Made by a program: the position numbers and the translations under genes
Shown here: positions 48,423-56,797 of the stretch, piece after piece
Position numbering within the stretch: the first letter of the stretch is position 1
How the letters are laid out: every line of letters begins with the position of its first letter
Notes under the pieces: model-generated
Told to the model about the DNA's origin: nothing
What the model saw: the letters and a program-made list of their open reading frames with translations, nothing else
Database searches by the model: none
Source: Tepidimonas thermarum
GTDB lineage: Bacteria > Pseudomonadota > Gammaproteobacteria > Burkholderiales > Burkholderiaceae_C
Assembly (NCBI RefSeq): GCF_007556705.1
Contig: NZ_VJOL01000010.1
Coordinates: forward strand, 1-56,869
Length of the DNA stretch: 56,869 nt
Direction: 5' to 3'

Positions 48423-49403
48423 ATGTTCGGGGCGCTGCGCCTGATCTTGGCCCTCATGGTGGCGCTCAGCCACGCGGGCGTTTCCTGGGCCGGGTACCAC
48501 CTGGGTGTGCCAGCCGTCGTCGTCTTTTTGCTGCTCAGCGGCTACGTGGTGGCCGCCATGCTGCAACCGCGCCCGCCATGGGCGCGCTTTTGGGCCGAAC
48601 GCGCCGTGCGTCTGCTGCCCCCGTACTACACCGCCTGGCTGGTCGGCGTGCTGCTGTGGTGGCTGGGCGTGGACAGCCCCTTTTTGCAAGGCGCCCACCA
48701 GCCCGGCTTGTGGTTGGCGGGGCTGCTCGTCATCCCCCTCAATTACGCCACGCTGTGGCCGGCGCTGGACACCTTCACCCCCGTGCCCCCGGCATGGTCG
48801 CTGGGGTTGGAAATCCAGTTCTACCTGCTTGCACCGTGGTTACTGGCCGCACCGCGGCGCCTGTGGGGTGCCACCATCCTCACCGCCGGGGTAGGCGCCC
48901 TGGCCCAGCTCGGCGCACTGCCCAGCGATGCCTTGGGCTACCGCCTGCTGGTGGGCAACCTCTACATCTTTCTCAGCGGCGCCATGCTCTGGCACGCAGG
49001 GCAGGGCAGTGTGCCCCACCGCCGCGCACTCATGGCCCTGTGGTTGTGGGTGGCCCTGGTCGGTGCCGTGACCGGTGCCATGGGCCGCTGGGGGCAACCT
49101 TTTGTGCTGGAGGTCACGGCAGGCTACCTGGTCGGCCTGCCCCTGGTCGCTGCGCTGGCACGCCGCCCCCGCACCATGTGGGACGACCGCTTGGCCGACC
49201 TTGCCTATCCGCTCTTCCTCATCCACTTTGCGGTGCTGTGGGGCCTGCAGCTTGCGGGCCACCCACCCAGCCCCACGGCCCCGGCGTTTTTGCTGCGTTA
49301 CGTGCTGCTGGCCCTGGCAGCCGCCTGGCTGGTGCACCGCGTTGCCCAACGTCCATGGCGCGGCCTGCGGCACCGGTTGCGTTACCCACCACCCATACGT
49401 TGA
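48423..49403 (+). CDS. Acyltransferase family 3 membrane protein
   Basis: A 326-residue polytopic protein of the OafA/NodX-like acyltransferase 3 family. It has about nine or ten membrane segments; the N-terminal GALRLILALMVALSHAGVSW carries the conserved His, followed by VVVFLLLSGYVVAAML and RFWAERAVRLLPPYYTAWLV with its conserved Arg. It probably O-acetylates a surface glycan on the periplasmic side. It lies 16 bases after the glycosyltransferase fusion and 20 bases before the metalloprotease gene, linking glycan and secreted-protein genes in one unit. Confidence 0.87.
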   Translation: MFGALRLILALMVALSHAGVSWAGYHLGVPAVVVFLLLSGYVVAAMLQPRPPWARFWAERAVRLLPPYYTAWLVGVLLWWLGVDSPFLQGAHQPGLWLAGLLVIPLNYATLWPALDTFTPVPPAWSLGLEIQFYLLAPWLLAAPRRLWGATILTAGVGALAQLGALPSDALGYRLLVGNLYIFLSGAMLWHAGQGSVPHRRALMALWLWVALVGAVTGAMGRWGQPFVLEVTAGYLVGLPLVAALARRPRTMWDDRLADLAYPLFLIHFAVLWGLQLAGHPPSPTAPAFLLRYVLLALAAAWLVHRVAQRPWRGLRHRLRYPPPIR

Positions 49404-49423
49404 GCGTCACACCAAGGTTGAGC

Positions 49424-51451
49424 ATGAACATGGTCACTTCCCCCCAACATCGGCTGCAGCTCATCGAGCTCTACATCGGCTACTTCAACCGCGCGCCCGA
49501 GCAGGCGGGGTTGGACTATTGGGTCGCGCAACTGGACAGCGCTCTCTCGCGCGGCGTCAGCCAATCCGCCGCGCTGGCCAACATCGCCAACCAGTTCTAC
49601 CAGGCCGGGCTGCAGTTTGGGCTGTTTCAAGCCAGCGACAGCACCGAAACCCTCATCCGCACCGTCTACCGCAACGTGCTGGGGCGCGACGAAGTGGACC
49701 CCGCCGGCCTGTCCTATTGGAGCCAGCGGCTCGACAGCGGCCACACCACGCGCGGCGAATTTGTGCTGGCGGTCATTCAGGGGGCCAAGGACTATGTGGC
49801 GGCAGCGCCGGCCAGCGACCCCTACCACTGGGTAGGCGACTACCTTGCCAACCGCGCCGCCGTCGGCGAATACTTTGCCAGCACCAGCGGGGGGCTAACG
49901 GGTCAAGACGCCATCCAACAGGGTCGGGCCATCATCGAATCGTTGGTCACCCGCGATGCGGTGCAGGCCGGCCAAACCGCGCTGGACGCCCTTACCGACG
50001 CGGTACGCCAGCGCCAATCCGCGGCATTTGAGGTGTCGACCACCATCCCGGGTACAGAACCGGTGCTGCCCCGCACCGCCGCTCCCGTCACCTGGCTGGA
50101 CGCCCAAGACGGCGGCCAATCGTATGAATGGAGCGGCAAGACCGTCACCGTGTCCTTCCCCGACACCATCCCGGCCGAACACGCGGCCGAACCCGATTTT
50201 GCGGCTGGCTGGGCACCGGTCCCTCCGGCGTGGCGCAGCGCCTGGCTGGATGCCATGCAGCGTGCGGTGGCGCCCATTGGCCTGACGCTGCAACCCGCCC
50301 CCGGCGGCACGGGGGACATTCAGGTTGTCCTGGGCAATTTGCCTGACGGTGTTGCCGGCTGGGCAAGTTACCCGGGGCCTGACATCGGCGGCGACATCCA
50401 AATCGACCGCGACTTTGCCCAATCCCAAATGCGCACCGCTGCACTGCCAACCAACGGGTTATGGCAGGTACTGGTGCACGAGCTGGGGCACGCCCTCGGG
50501 CTCAAGCATCCGTTTGAGGGTTCGCCCCTCATGCCCGGTGCCTTGGACAGCCGGCACTTGACCATCATGAGCTACACCGACGCCCCTGACGTGTGGCCAA
50601 CCATGCAATGGCGCTACACCCCCAGCAGCGGCATCCGAGAATACTCTGCGGAATACGTCACGGGCTACCGCGCCGACTGGGCACTGGTCGATCAGGCGGC
50701 CCTTGCCGCCATGTACGGCCTCAACCCCGCCTACCAAGCCGGGGACACCATCCACCGCCTGGGTGCCCCGTCCCCCCAAACCTGGCTGTACCGCACGGTC
50801 AGCGACGCCAGCGGCAACGACACCCTGGACCTGCGGGACCTTACCTACCCCAGCCGCATCGACATGCGCCCCGGCACCCTGTCCGACGTGGACGTACGCA
50901 CCCCGCAGGACTGGAAGCAGGCCTTCACCGCGCAGGCCGTGGCCTACTACCAACAAATGGGCATCTACAACGCCAGCGTGCACGACTGGATCGTGAGCAA
51001 CGTCAGCGCCACCATCGACCGCAACGACGTCCTGCCCCGTTTGTGGAACGGCATCAACGCCCTGGCCATTGCCGACGGCACCGTCATCGAAAACCTCATC
51101 CTGGGCCCAGCCAACGACACCGTGCGCGACAACGCCGTCAACAACCTCATCCAAACCGGCGCCGGCAACGACACCATCTACCTGGGTGGCGGTGGCTGGG
51201 ACCGCATCGACGGCGGCGCGGGTGTGGACGTTGTCGTGCTGCCCAACCTGCAACAAGCCAGCATCACCACCCTGCCCGGCAGCCAAGGCGCCATTGTTAC
51301 CGCCGCTACCTACGGCGCCGTTGTGCAAAACGTGGAATACCTGGCCGCCCCCAACGGCGCATGGTTCGCCCTGGACGCCACGCTGGTGGGCGTGCCGCCC
51401 CGGGTGCCGGCGTGGAGCGGTTGGTCGCTGGACGACACCGTGGCCGCGTAG
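49424..51451 (+). CDS. Secreted DUF4214/serralysin-type metalloprotease
   Basis: A 675-residue putative type I secretion substrate. Residues 10-185 carry DUF4214-like repeats (LIELYIGYFNRAPEQAGLDYW and TVYRNVLGRDEVDPAGLSYW). The M10-type catalytic domain (about 210-450) has HELGHALGLKHP, zinc ligands His352, His356 and His362, and the Met-turn IMSYT with Met382. A short RTX-like calcium-binding part (GAGNDTIYLGGGGWDRIDGG) is near residue 585. There is no N-terminal signal peptide, which fits type I export. Partners are the secretion genes at 33-39 kb. Its DUF4214 DNA shares a 173-bp identical block with the next gene. By analogy with Caulobacter SapA it could process surface-layer proteins. 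Confidence 0.88.
   Translation: MNMVTSPQHRLQLIELYIGYFNRAPEQAGLDYWVAQLDSALSRGVSQSAALANIANQFYQAGLQFGLFQASDSTETLIRTVYRNVLGRDEVDPAGLSYWSQRLDSGHTTRGEFVLAVIQGAKDYVAAAPASDPYHWVGDYLANRAAVGEYFASTSGGLTGQDAIQQGRAIIESLVTRDAVQAGQTALDALTDAVRQRQSAAFEVSTTIPGTEPVLPRTAAPVTWLDAQDGGQSYEWSGKTVTVSFPDTIPAEHAAEPDFAAGWAPVPPAWRSAWLDAMQRAVAPIGLTLQPAPGGTGDIQVVLGNLPDGVAGWASYPGPDIGGDIQIDRDFAQSQMRTAALPTNGLWQVLVHELGHALGLKHPFEGSPLMPGALDSRHLTIMSYTDAPDVWPTMQWRYTPSSGIREYSAEYVTGYRADWALVDQAALAAMYGLNPAYQAGDTIHRLGAPSPQTWLYRTVSDASGNDTLDLRDLTYPSRIDMRPGTLSDVDVRTPQDWKQAFTAQAVAYYQQMGIYNASVHDWIVSNVSATIDRNDVLPRLWNGINALAIADGTVIENLILGPANDTVRDNAVNNLIQTGAGNDTIYLGGGGWDRIDGGAGVDVVVLPNLQQASITTLPGSQGAIVTAATYGAVVQNVEYLAAPNGAWFALDATLVGVPPRVPAWSGWSLDDTVAA
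49571..49743 (+). repeat. 173-bp block identical to 51695-51867 (copy 1)
   Basis: From GCGCTGGCCAACATCGCC onward, 173 bases in the DUF4214 region of the metalloprotease gene are identical, synonymous sites included, to 51695-51867 in the next gene. The flanking homologous DNA is only about 85-90% identical, pointing to recent gene conversion or duplication. Confidence 0.85.
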
Positions 51452-51502
51452 CGCACAAGCGACAACGCTGCGCTGGCGCCTGGGAGGACCCCATAATTGC
51501 CT

Positions 51503-51524
51503 GGGGCACTGTGGGCGGTGCCCC
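51503..51524 (+). promoter_or_regulatory. Possible 5' mRNA hairpin before the RTX gene
   Basis: GGGGCAC (51503-51509) pairs with GTGCCCC (51518-51524) around an 8-nt loop. A CATAAT at 51492-51497 could be a -10 element whose start point would fall at the base of this stem. The hairpin would then cap the 5' end of the RTX-protein message. An AGGAGG at about 51541-51546 follows before the ATG. Confidence 0.35.
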
Positions 51525-51553
51525 GCCGTTTGCCATAACCAAGGAGGAAAACC

Positions 51554-53407
51554 ATGCCCATCACCAACGACCAGCGCCTCAAACTCATCGAGCTCTACAT
51601 CGGCTACTTCAACCGCGCACCCGAGCAGGCAGGGCTGGACTACTGGAGCGCGCAACTCGACAGCGCGCTCTCACGGGGCGCAAGTGAGCAAACCGCGCTG
51701 GCCAACATCGCCAACCAGTTCTACCAGGCCGGGCTGCAGTTTGGGCTGTTTCAAGCCAGCGACAGCACCGAAACCCTCATCCGCACCGTCTACCGCAACG
51801 TGCTGGGGCGCGACGAAGTGGACCCCGCCGGCCTGTCCTATTGGAGCCAGCGGCTCGACAGCGGCCAAACCACGCGCGGCGAATTTGTGCTCGCCCTCAT
51901 CCAGGGCGCCAAGGACTACGTGGCCGCGGCCCCGGCCAACGACCCCTACCGCTGGGTGGGCGACTACCTCAGCACACGCACCGCCGTGGGCGACATGTTC
52001 GCGCGTAACTCCGCCAATCTCTCTGGTGAGCAAGCCATCCTCCAAGGCCAGGCCATCATCAGCAACTACGTCACTCCAGAAAAAGTCAAGCAAAGCCAGG
52101 TGGACCTGCAAGCCATCTACCAGGCCATCATGGCAGGTTTGACCGGCACCCCGCAGCAGCCCAACACGCCGTCCAACCCCACCGACCCCACCAACCTGAT
52201 GGCTGGTACCCCCGGCGACGATACCTTGGTGGGCACCGCGGGCAACGACTACATCCAAGGTCTTGCTGGTAACGACCTGCTGCGCGGTGGCGCTGGCGCC
52301 GACAAAGTGGACGGCGGCAGCGGCAACGACCAGCTGTATGGGGACGACGGTGATGATCACCTGTTGGGGGGTGAGGGTGCGGATAAGCTCTACGGCGGCA
52401 ACGGTGACGATCTGCTCGAAGGTGGCGAAGGCGCGGACCAACTGCGCGGCGAAGCCGGCACCGACACGCTGTACGGCGACGCGGGCAACGACAGCCTGTA
52501 CGGCGGCGATGGTGACGACATTCTGCACGGCGGCGACGGCGACGACTACCTGGATGGCGGCCTGGGTACCGACCGCCTCTACGGTGGGGACGGCGACGAC
52601 CGGCTGTTCGATACCGTTTGGAACGACCTGCAAGGCGGCTACTTCGATGGTGGCATGGGCAATGACACCATCGGCTTCAACGCCGGCGGCGTGGCCAAAG
52701 GCGGCGACGGCAACGACCGCATCACGGTAGAGGGCAAAGACACCAGCCTGACCACCGGCATCGAAGCTGGCGAAGGCGCTGACACCATCACGCTCAACGA
52801 CTTGCGTTCCCCGGTGGTCATCGACCTGACCGAACAGACCCCTGCGCGCGACATCATCCGGTTCAACTACCCCGTCGGCAAAATCCCCGCCCAACCGCTT
52901 ATTGCTGTCAAAGGCTTTGCCCCCGGCAGTGACGTGTTTGACCTAGCCTCCTTCTACACCTGGGCCGCTGGGTCTGGCACCGCGATCTCGGATTTGAGTG
53001 CTGGCACGATCCGCAGCACCGACGGCACCATCACGCGCAGCTACGTCCAGTTTCTGGAAAGCCCCGCGGAACCCTACCAAACCTACCTGTCCCCGCCGCG
53101 CACCAAAGACGACTACGGCAAGGGCTTCTTTGTCATCACCGGTGCGGCAGCCGCCGGTGCCGACCGTGCCAGCGTGGCCGCGTTTTTGGACGCTTACGGC
53201 GACAACGCCACGTACCAGATGGGCAGGTCGCACTACTTCCTCATCAACGTGGGCAACAACGACATGGCGCTGTACAGGTTTACCGACGACACAGGCGCCA
53301 ACAACCGTATCGTCGCCGACGAGGTCATCCCCCAAGCCATCTTTGTGGGGGTGCGCACCGAACAGCTGACCGAGGCGCAAGTCATCGCCAGCTTCTACAG
53401 CGTGTGA
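51554..53407 (+). CDS. DUF4214/RTX calcium-binding secreted protein
   Basis: A 617-residue putative type I secretion substrate. Residues 8-190 contain DUF4214-like repeats nearly identical to those of the upstream protease. A Pro/Thr-rich linker (about 198-215) follows, then 15 uninterrupted RTX nonapeptides (residues 218-352, pattern GGxGxDxLx) that bind calcium and fold after export. A unique C-terminal domain (about 353-617) of unknown function ends in IASFYSV; no enzyme motif is recognised there. There is no signal peptide. An AGGAGG precedes the ATG by seven bases, indicating strong translation. It may be a structural or adhesive surface protein. Confidence 0.87.
   Translation: MPITNDQRLKLIELYIGYFNRAPEQAGLDYWSAQLDSALSRGASEQTALANIANQFYQAGLQFGLFQASDSTETLIRTVYRNVLGRDEVDPAGLSYWSQRLDSGQTTRGEFVLALIQGAKDYVAAAPANDPYRWVGDYLSTRTAVGDMFARNSANLSGEQAILQGQAIISNYVTPEKVKQSQVDLQAIYQAIMAGLTGTPQQPNTPSNPTDPTNLMAGTPGDDTLVGTAGNDYIQGLAGNDLLRGGAGADKVDGGSGNDQLYGDDGDDHLLGGEGADKLYGGNGDDLLEGGEGADQLRGEAGTDTLYGDAGNDSLYGGDGDDILHGGDGDDYLDGGLGTDRLYGGDGDDRLFDTVWNDLQGGYFDGGMGNDTIGFNAGGVAKGGDGNDRITVEGKDTSLTTGIEAGEGADTITLNDLRSPVVIDLTEQTPARDIIRFNYPVGKIPAQPLIAVKGFAPGSDVFDLASFYTWAAGSGTAISDLSAGTIRSTDGTITRSYVQFLESPAEPYQTYLSPPRTKDDYGKGFFVITGAAAAGADRASVAAFLDAYGDNATYQMGRSHYFLINVGNNDMALYRFTDDTGANNRIVADEVIPQAIFVGVRTEQLTEAQVIASFYSV
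51695..51867 (+). repeat. 173-bp block identical to 49571-49743 (copy 2)
   Basis: Second copy of the identical block within the DUF4214 coding region. It ends at a single mismatch at 51868 (A here, C at 49744), after which identity continues for about 23 more bases. Confidence 0.85.
52205..52609 (+). repeat. Array of 15 RTX nonapeptide-coding repeats (27 bp each)
   Basis: Fifteen consecutive 27-bp coding units specify nonapeptides such as GTAGNDYIQ, GGSGNDQLY and GGDGDDILH. They form a calcium-binding parallel beta-roll, the hallmark of type I-secreted RTX proteins. Confidence 0.93.
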
Positions 53408-53456
53408 CGGTGCGACGGGCGCGGTCGCGCCCAAGTGTCGCGTGCACACAACAAAA

Positions 53457-53480
53457 GCGGGGGTGGCGGGCCACCCCCGC
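53457..53480 (+). terminator. GC-rich hairpin after the RTX gene
   Basis: GCGGGGGTGG and CCACCCCCGC form a perfect 10-bp stem around CGGG, 50 bases past the stop of the RTX gene. No T tract follows on the plus strand (an A run precedes it), so it is a possible terminator or mRNA-stabilising stem. A second small hairpin, CGGGGG-TTT-CCCCCG, lies at 53507-53521. Confidence 0.5.
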
Positions 53481-53534
53481 GCCGTTCATACCCGAAAAAC
53501 GGCCGCCGGGGGTTTCCCCCGCGCCGACAGATGG

Positions 53535-53561
53535 TTGGCGAGGCGCAACTTTGGCTATACT
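53535..53561 (+). promoter_or_regulatory. Likely promoter of the S-layer-like gene
   Basis: TTGGCG (53535-53540) and TATACT (53556-53561) with a 15-bp spacer form a plausible sigma70 promoter. It would give a leader of about 73 bases ending in a GGAG ribosome-binding site before ATG 53641. The spacer is shorter than ideal. Confidence 0.5.
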
Positions 53562-53640
53562 GCTACGGCGACAGTGCGCGACAGCAGCCATGCGTGTTGC
53601 GCGTACGGTGTTCGTAGCAGCAACTTTTACGGAGAGTCAA

Positions 53641-56595
53641 ATGGCTTCATTCATCACCGCGCAACAACGAGAAGCGCTCATCGAGCTGTACATCGGCTAC
53701 TTCAACCGTGCGCCCGAGGCTGCCGGCCTCAACTACTGGGCGGGTGAGTTGCTGGCCGCGCTCAACGCCGGCCAGACCGAGCAGCAAGCCCTGGCCGGCA
53801 TTGCCAACCGCTTCTACGACGCGGGCGTGCAGTTTGGCGTGTTCAGCAACGCCATGACGGTGGAGCAGTTCATCCGTACCGTGTACCAGAACGTGCTGGG
53901 CCGTGACGAGGTGGACGCCGCCGGCATGACCTACTGGACGCAAAAGCTGACCAGCGGGGAAGTCTCGCGTGGTCAGTTTGTCCGCCAAGTCATTCAAGAG
54001 GCCAAAGACTACGTCGCCGCTGCCCCGGCCAATGATCCGTATAAGTGGGTGGGCACCTACCTGGAAAACCGCAAGGCCGTGGGTGAGTGGTTTGCCAACA
54101 ACAGCACTGGCCTGACCGGTCAAGCCGCCATCGACCAAGGCACCGCCATCATCGCCAACAGCGTGACCAAAGCCACGGCGCAAGCGGGTCAAACCGCTTC
54201 GCAGGCGGTAGCGGCTGCCCAGGCTGCCCAAACGGCGCAACAAGGCCAAACCTTCACGCTCACTACGGGTGTGGACAACATCGCTGGCACCGGTAGCAAC
54301 GACACCATCAACGCCGTGCAGACCAGCACCTCCGGCTCGGTCTTCGGTGGTCTGGACGTCGTCGATGGCGCGGGCGGCAACGACACGCTGAACGTGCAGG
54401 ATACCGCCACGGCTGCCAGTGCCGCCTTCTCCTTCAATGGCGCGACCATTAAGAACGTTGAGACCCTGGCGCTGACCACTTCCGGTTATCTGAAGAATCT
54501 GGATCTGAGTGGCTTCACCGGTCTCAAAACTGTTTCGCTCCTCGCTAACAGCACCAATGCGTCTGCTGATAACACTGGCCTGAAGCTCGGTAGCATCGAT
54601 ACCGTGGCCGTTACGGCGCAAGCAGGCAATGTATCCATTGCTTCCGGCGGCAAGGCCATCAACATCACCGCGGCAGGCGCGGCCACCATCGGCGTGGGCG
54701 CGACCGGTGTCGGCAATCAAAACACCAGTGCCACCAGCCTGACCTTGAAAACCGGCAGCGGCACCGTCAACGCTTACGGCTCGGCCCTGACCGATGTCAC
54801 CGTGCTGGGGGGTGGCACCGTCACCATTCAAAACAGCGACTCTTCGGGCGGCAATAACAACGGCACCACTCTCAAGAGCGTCACGCTCAAGAACGATGCG
54901 GGTGCGACGGTGGACGGCAAGGCCATCGAAACCCTGACCCTCAGCGGCCAAGGCGCAGGCGGCACGGCGCGCACGATCACGGTGAACAACAGCACCAGCA
55001 ACCACGCGCTGACCGTCAACGTGGACGGCACGGGCTACAAGACCGATGGTACCGAAACGCAAACCATCGTTGTGGATGCCGCCGCAAAAACCATCACCGT
55101 CAACGCTACTGGCAGCAAGAGCAGCCTGGCATTGACCGGCTCCAACGTCGTGACCACGCTGAACATCACCGGTTCGGCCGCGCTCAAGCAAAAGGTTGAC
55201 GATCGTGGCACCCTGACGACCATCGACGGCTCGGCCGCCACCGGCAACTTGACCTTGGGCGACCTGAACGCCGCCACCGTCAACGTCAAGACCGGTTCGG
55301 GCAACGACAGCTTTGCCATCCAGGCCACCAGCAAAGTGAGCGTGGATGCCGGCGCGGGCAACGACACCGTCACGCTCAAATCGGCCGTGGCTGCGGGCTC
55401 CACCATCAACTTGGGCGCGGGCAACGACAAGCTGCTGCTTGCCACCGGTGGTTCCGTGGCAGTTTCTAGCAGCACCTTGATCGACGGCGGTGATGGCACC
55501 GACTCCGTGTCGGCCAACCTGCTCAACGCCGGTAACGCCGCCCAGTTCAAGAACTTCGAACTGGTCAACCTCGACAGCACCACCGGCTTCGACTTGGCGC
55601 TGCTGGGCACCAACAACACCATCACCGGCCTGACGATGAGCAGCGCCAGCACCACCGCGACCTACCAGAACGTCACCAAGTCGATGGGGCTGACCATTGA
55701 TTTCGTTGGCAACAACAGCAGCGTGACCAACACCCTGTCGATGACAGGCGTGAGCGGCACCGATGACAGTTACACCATCACTTTCGCTGGCAACAACAGC
55801 GGCACCGCGCCGACCAGTGCCAACGTGCGTGCCGGCACCGTGGTGACCTCCTGTATCGAGAACTACAACATCGTTTCGGGTGGCACCAACGCCTGGAACG
55901 AGATCACCCTCGGCACCAACTCCGCTGCCAAGACGGTGACGATCACCGGTGCTTCGAATCTGAATCTGGCCTTTGCCTCCGGCTTCGGCTCGATCATCTC
56001 GTCCAACACCGGTGTGTCGCTGATCGACGGCTCCGCTGCGACTGGCAAACTGTCTATCGATACCACGAACGTGACGGCCGCCACCGCCGGCCTCACGGTC
56101 AAGGGTGGCTCGGCTGCCGACACCATCACCCTGGCGCAGAAGGCGACGGTGGATGCTGGCGCTGGCGACGATACGATCACGGCGGCGGCGGCGGGTGGCA
56201 CGATCACCACTGGCGCCGGCGCTGACACAGTTAATGTGAAGGTCGCCGTTGCAGCTTCTACCAGCGCTCCGGTGATCACCACCATCACCGACTTCACGGT
56301 GGGTACTGACAAGATCACCTTCAAGGATCAAGGCACGGAAACTTTCACCGCCACGAAGGTGGATGTGAGCACTGCAACCGCGCTGTTTGACGGCACGGCG
56401 AACGCCCTCGACCTGGCTGCCACGGCCAACGCCGGAACCAACGCCGCGATCACGTGGTTCCAGTACGCGGGTGACACCTACATCGTGCAGGATCTCAGCG
56501 CGGCTAACACCTTTGCAGCCACAGACATCGTGGTCAAGCTGAGCGGCCTCGTTGATCTGTCAGGTCTGAGCGTCCATGACTTCAACTTCGCCTAA
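53641..56595 (+). CDS. S-layer-like surface protein with DUF4214 N-terminus
   Basis: A 984-residue protein, very rich in Thr, Ala, Gly, Asn and Ser. Residues 9-180 hold DUF4214-like repeats related to the two preceding proteins (LIELYIGYFNRAPEAAGLNY and NVLGRDEVDAAGMTYW). The rest is a long beta-strand repeat region with scattered RTX-like motifs (GAGGNDTLNV, GAGNDTVTL, GAGNDKLLL, GAGDDTITA). The C-terminus VKLSGLVDLSGLSVHDFNFA resembles uncleaved type I secretion signals. No signal peptide; one Cys (738) was seen. GC content is lower and codons look biased for high expression. ATG 53641 has a GGAG site; the upstream open frame runs through promoter DNA. It is probably the main substrate of the secretion system and a surface-layer subunit. 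Confidence 0.87.
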   Translation: MASFITAQQREALIELYIGYFNRAPEAAGLNYWAGELLAALNAGQTEQQALAGIANRFYDAGVQFGVFSNAMTVEQFIRTVYQNVLGRDEVDAAGMTYWTQKLTSGEVSRGQFVRQVIQEAKDYVAAAPANDPYKWVGTYLENRKAVGEWFANNSTGLTGQAAIDQGTAIIANSVTKATAQAGQTASQAVAAAQAAQTAQQGQTFTLTTGVDNIAGTGSNDTINAVQTSTSGSVFGGLDVVDGAGGNDTLNVQDTATAASAAFSFNGATIKNVETLALTTSGYLKNLDLSGFTGLKTVSLLANSTNASADNTGLKLGSIDTVAVTAQAGNVSIASGGKAINITAAGAATIGVGATGVGNQNTSATSLTLKTGSGTVNAYGSALTDVTVLGGGTVTIQNSDSSGGNNNGTTLKSVTLKNDAGATVDGKAIETLTLSGQGAGGTARTITVNNSTSNHALTVNVDGTGYKTDGTETQTIVVDAAAKTITVNATGSKSSLALTGSNVVTTLNITGSAALKQKVDDRGTLTTIDGSAATGNLTLGDLNAATVNVKTGSGNDSFAIQATSKVSVDAGAGNDTVTLKSAVAAGSTINLGAGNDKLLLATGGSVAVSSSTLIDGGDGTDSVSANLLNAGNAAQFKNFELVNLDSTTGFDLALLGTNNTITGLTMSSASTTATYQNVTKSMGLTIDFVGNNSSVTNTLSMTGVSGTDDSYTITFAGNNSGTAPTSANVRAGTVVTSCIENYNIVSGGTNAWNEITLGTNSAAKTVTITGASNLNLAFASGFGSIISSNTGVSLIDGSAATGKLSIDTTNVTAATAGLTVKGGSAADTITLAQKATVDAGAGDDTITAAAAGGTITTGAGADTVNVKVAVAASTSAPVITTITDFTVGTDKITFKDQGTETFTATKVDVSTATALFDGTANALDLAATANAGTNAAITWFQYAGDTYIVQDLSAANTFAATDIVVKLSGLVDLSGLSVHDFNFA

Positions 56596-56608
56596 TCTCC
56601 TCCGGAGA

Positions 56609-56636
56609 CAAGCACCCGCCCTCGGGTAGGTGCTTG
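56609..56636 (+). terminator. First hairpin downstream of the S-layer-like gene
   Basis: CAAGCACC (56609-56616) pairs with GGTGCTTG (56629-56636). It lies 13 bases after the stop codon and lacks a T tract, so it may protect the 3' end of the message together with the terminator that follows. Confidence 0.55.
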
Positions 56637-56645
56637 AGGTGATCG

Positions 56646-56680
56646 AAACCCTGTCCTTCTCACGAGGGGCGGGGTTTTTT
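56646..56680 (+). terminator. Rho-independent terminator of the S-layer-like gene
   Basis: A 13-bp stem with several G-T wobble pairs (AAACCCTGTCCTT with AGGGGCGGGGTTT) has a 6-nt loop. Its 3' arm runs into six T residues at 56675-56680, a classical intrinsic terminator. It closes the plus-strand surface locus. Confidence 0.88.
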
Positions 56681-56797
56681 CCATGTTTCAGCACAACAGC
56701 GGGATTAAAAATGGGACGAGTAAAAGGATCCATCAATAAAAGGGATTGTGCAACCTCTTTTCTGTAAATTTCCGGTTGGGTGGTCATGACAACCGGG

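Noticed and set aside
52205-52609. Regular 27-bp periodicity considered as a CRISPR or noncoding tandem array
   Set aside because: There are no distinct spacers and the units are not identical at the DNA level. They translate in frame to 15 RTX nonapeptides.
53647-56331. 894-codon minus-strand open frame opposite the S-layer-like gene
   Set aside because: It mirrors the GC-biased third positions of the plus-strand gene. The plus-strand gene has a promoter, ribosome-binding site, DUF4214 homology and a terminator.
56560-56787. 75-codon minus-strand frame over the terminator
   Set aside because: It crosses the intrinsic terminator and the AT-rich junction, has no ribosome-binding site and no recognisable homology.
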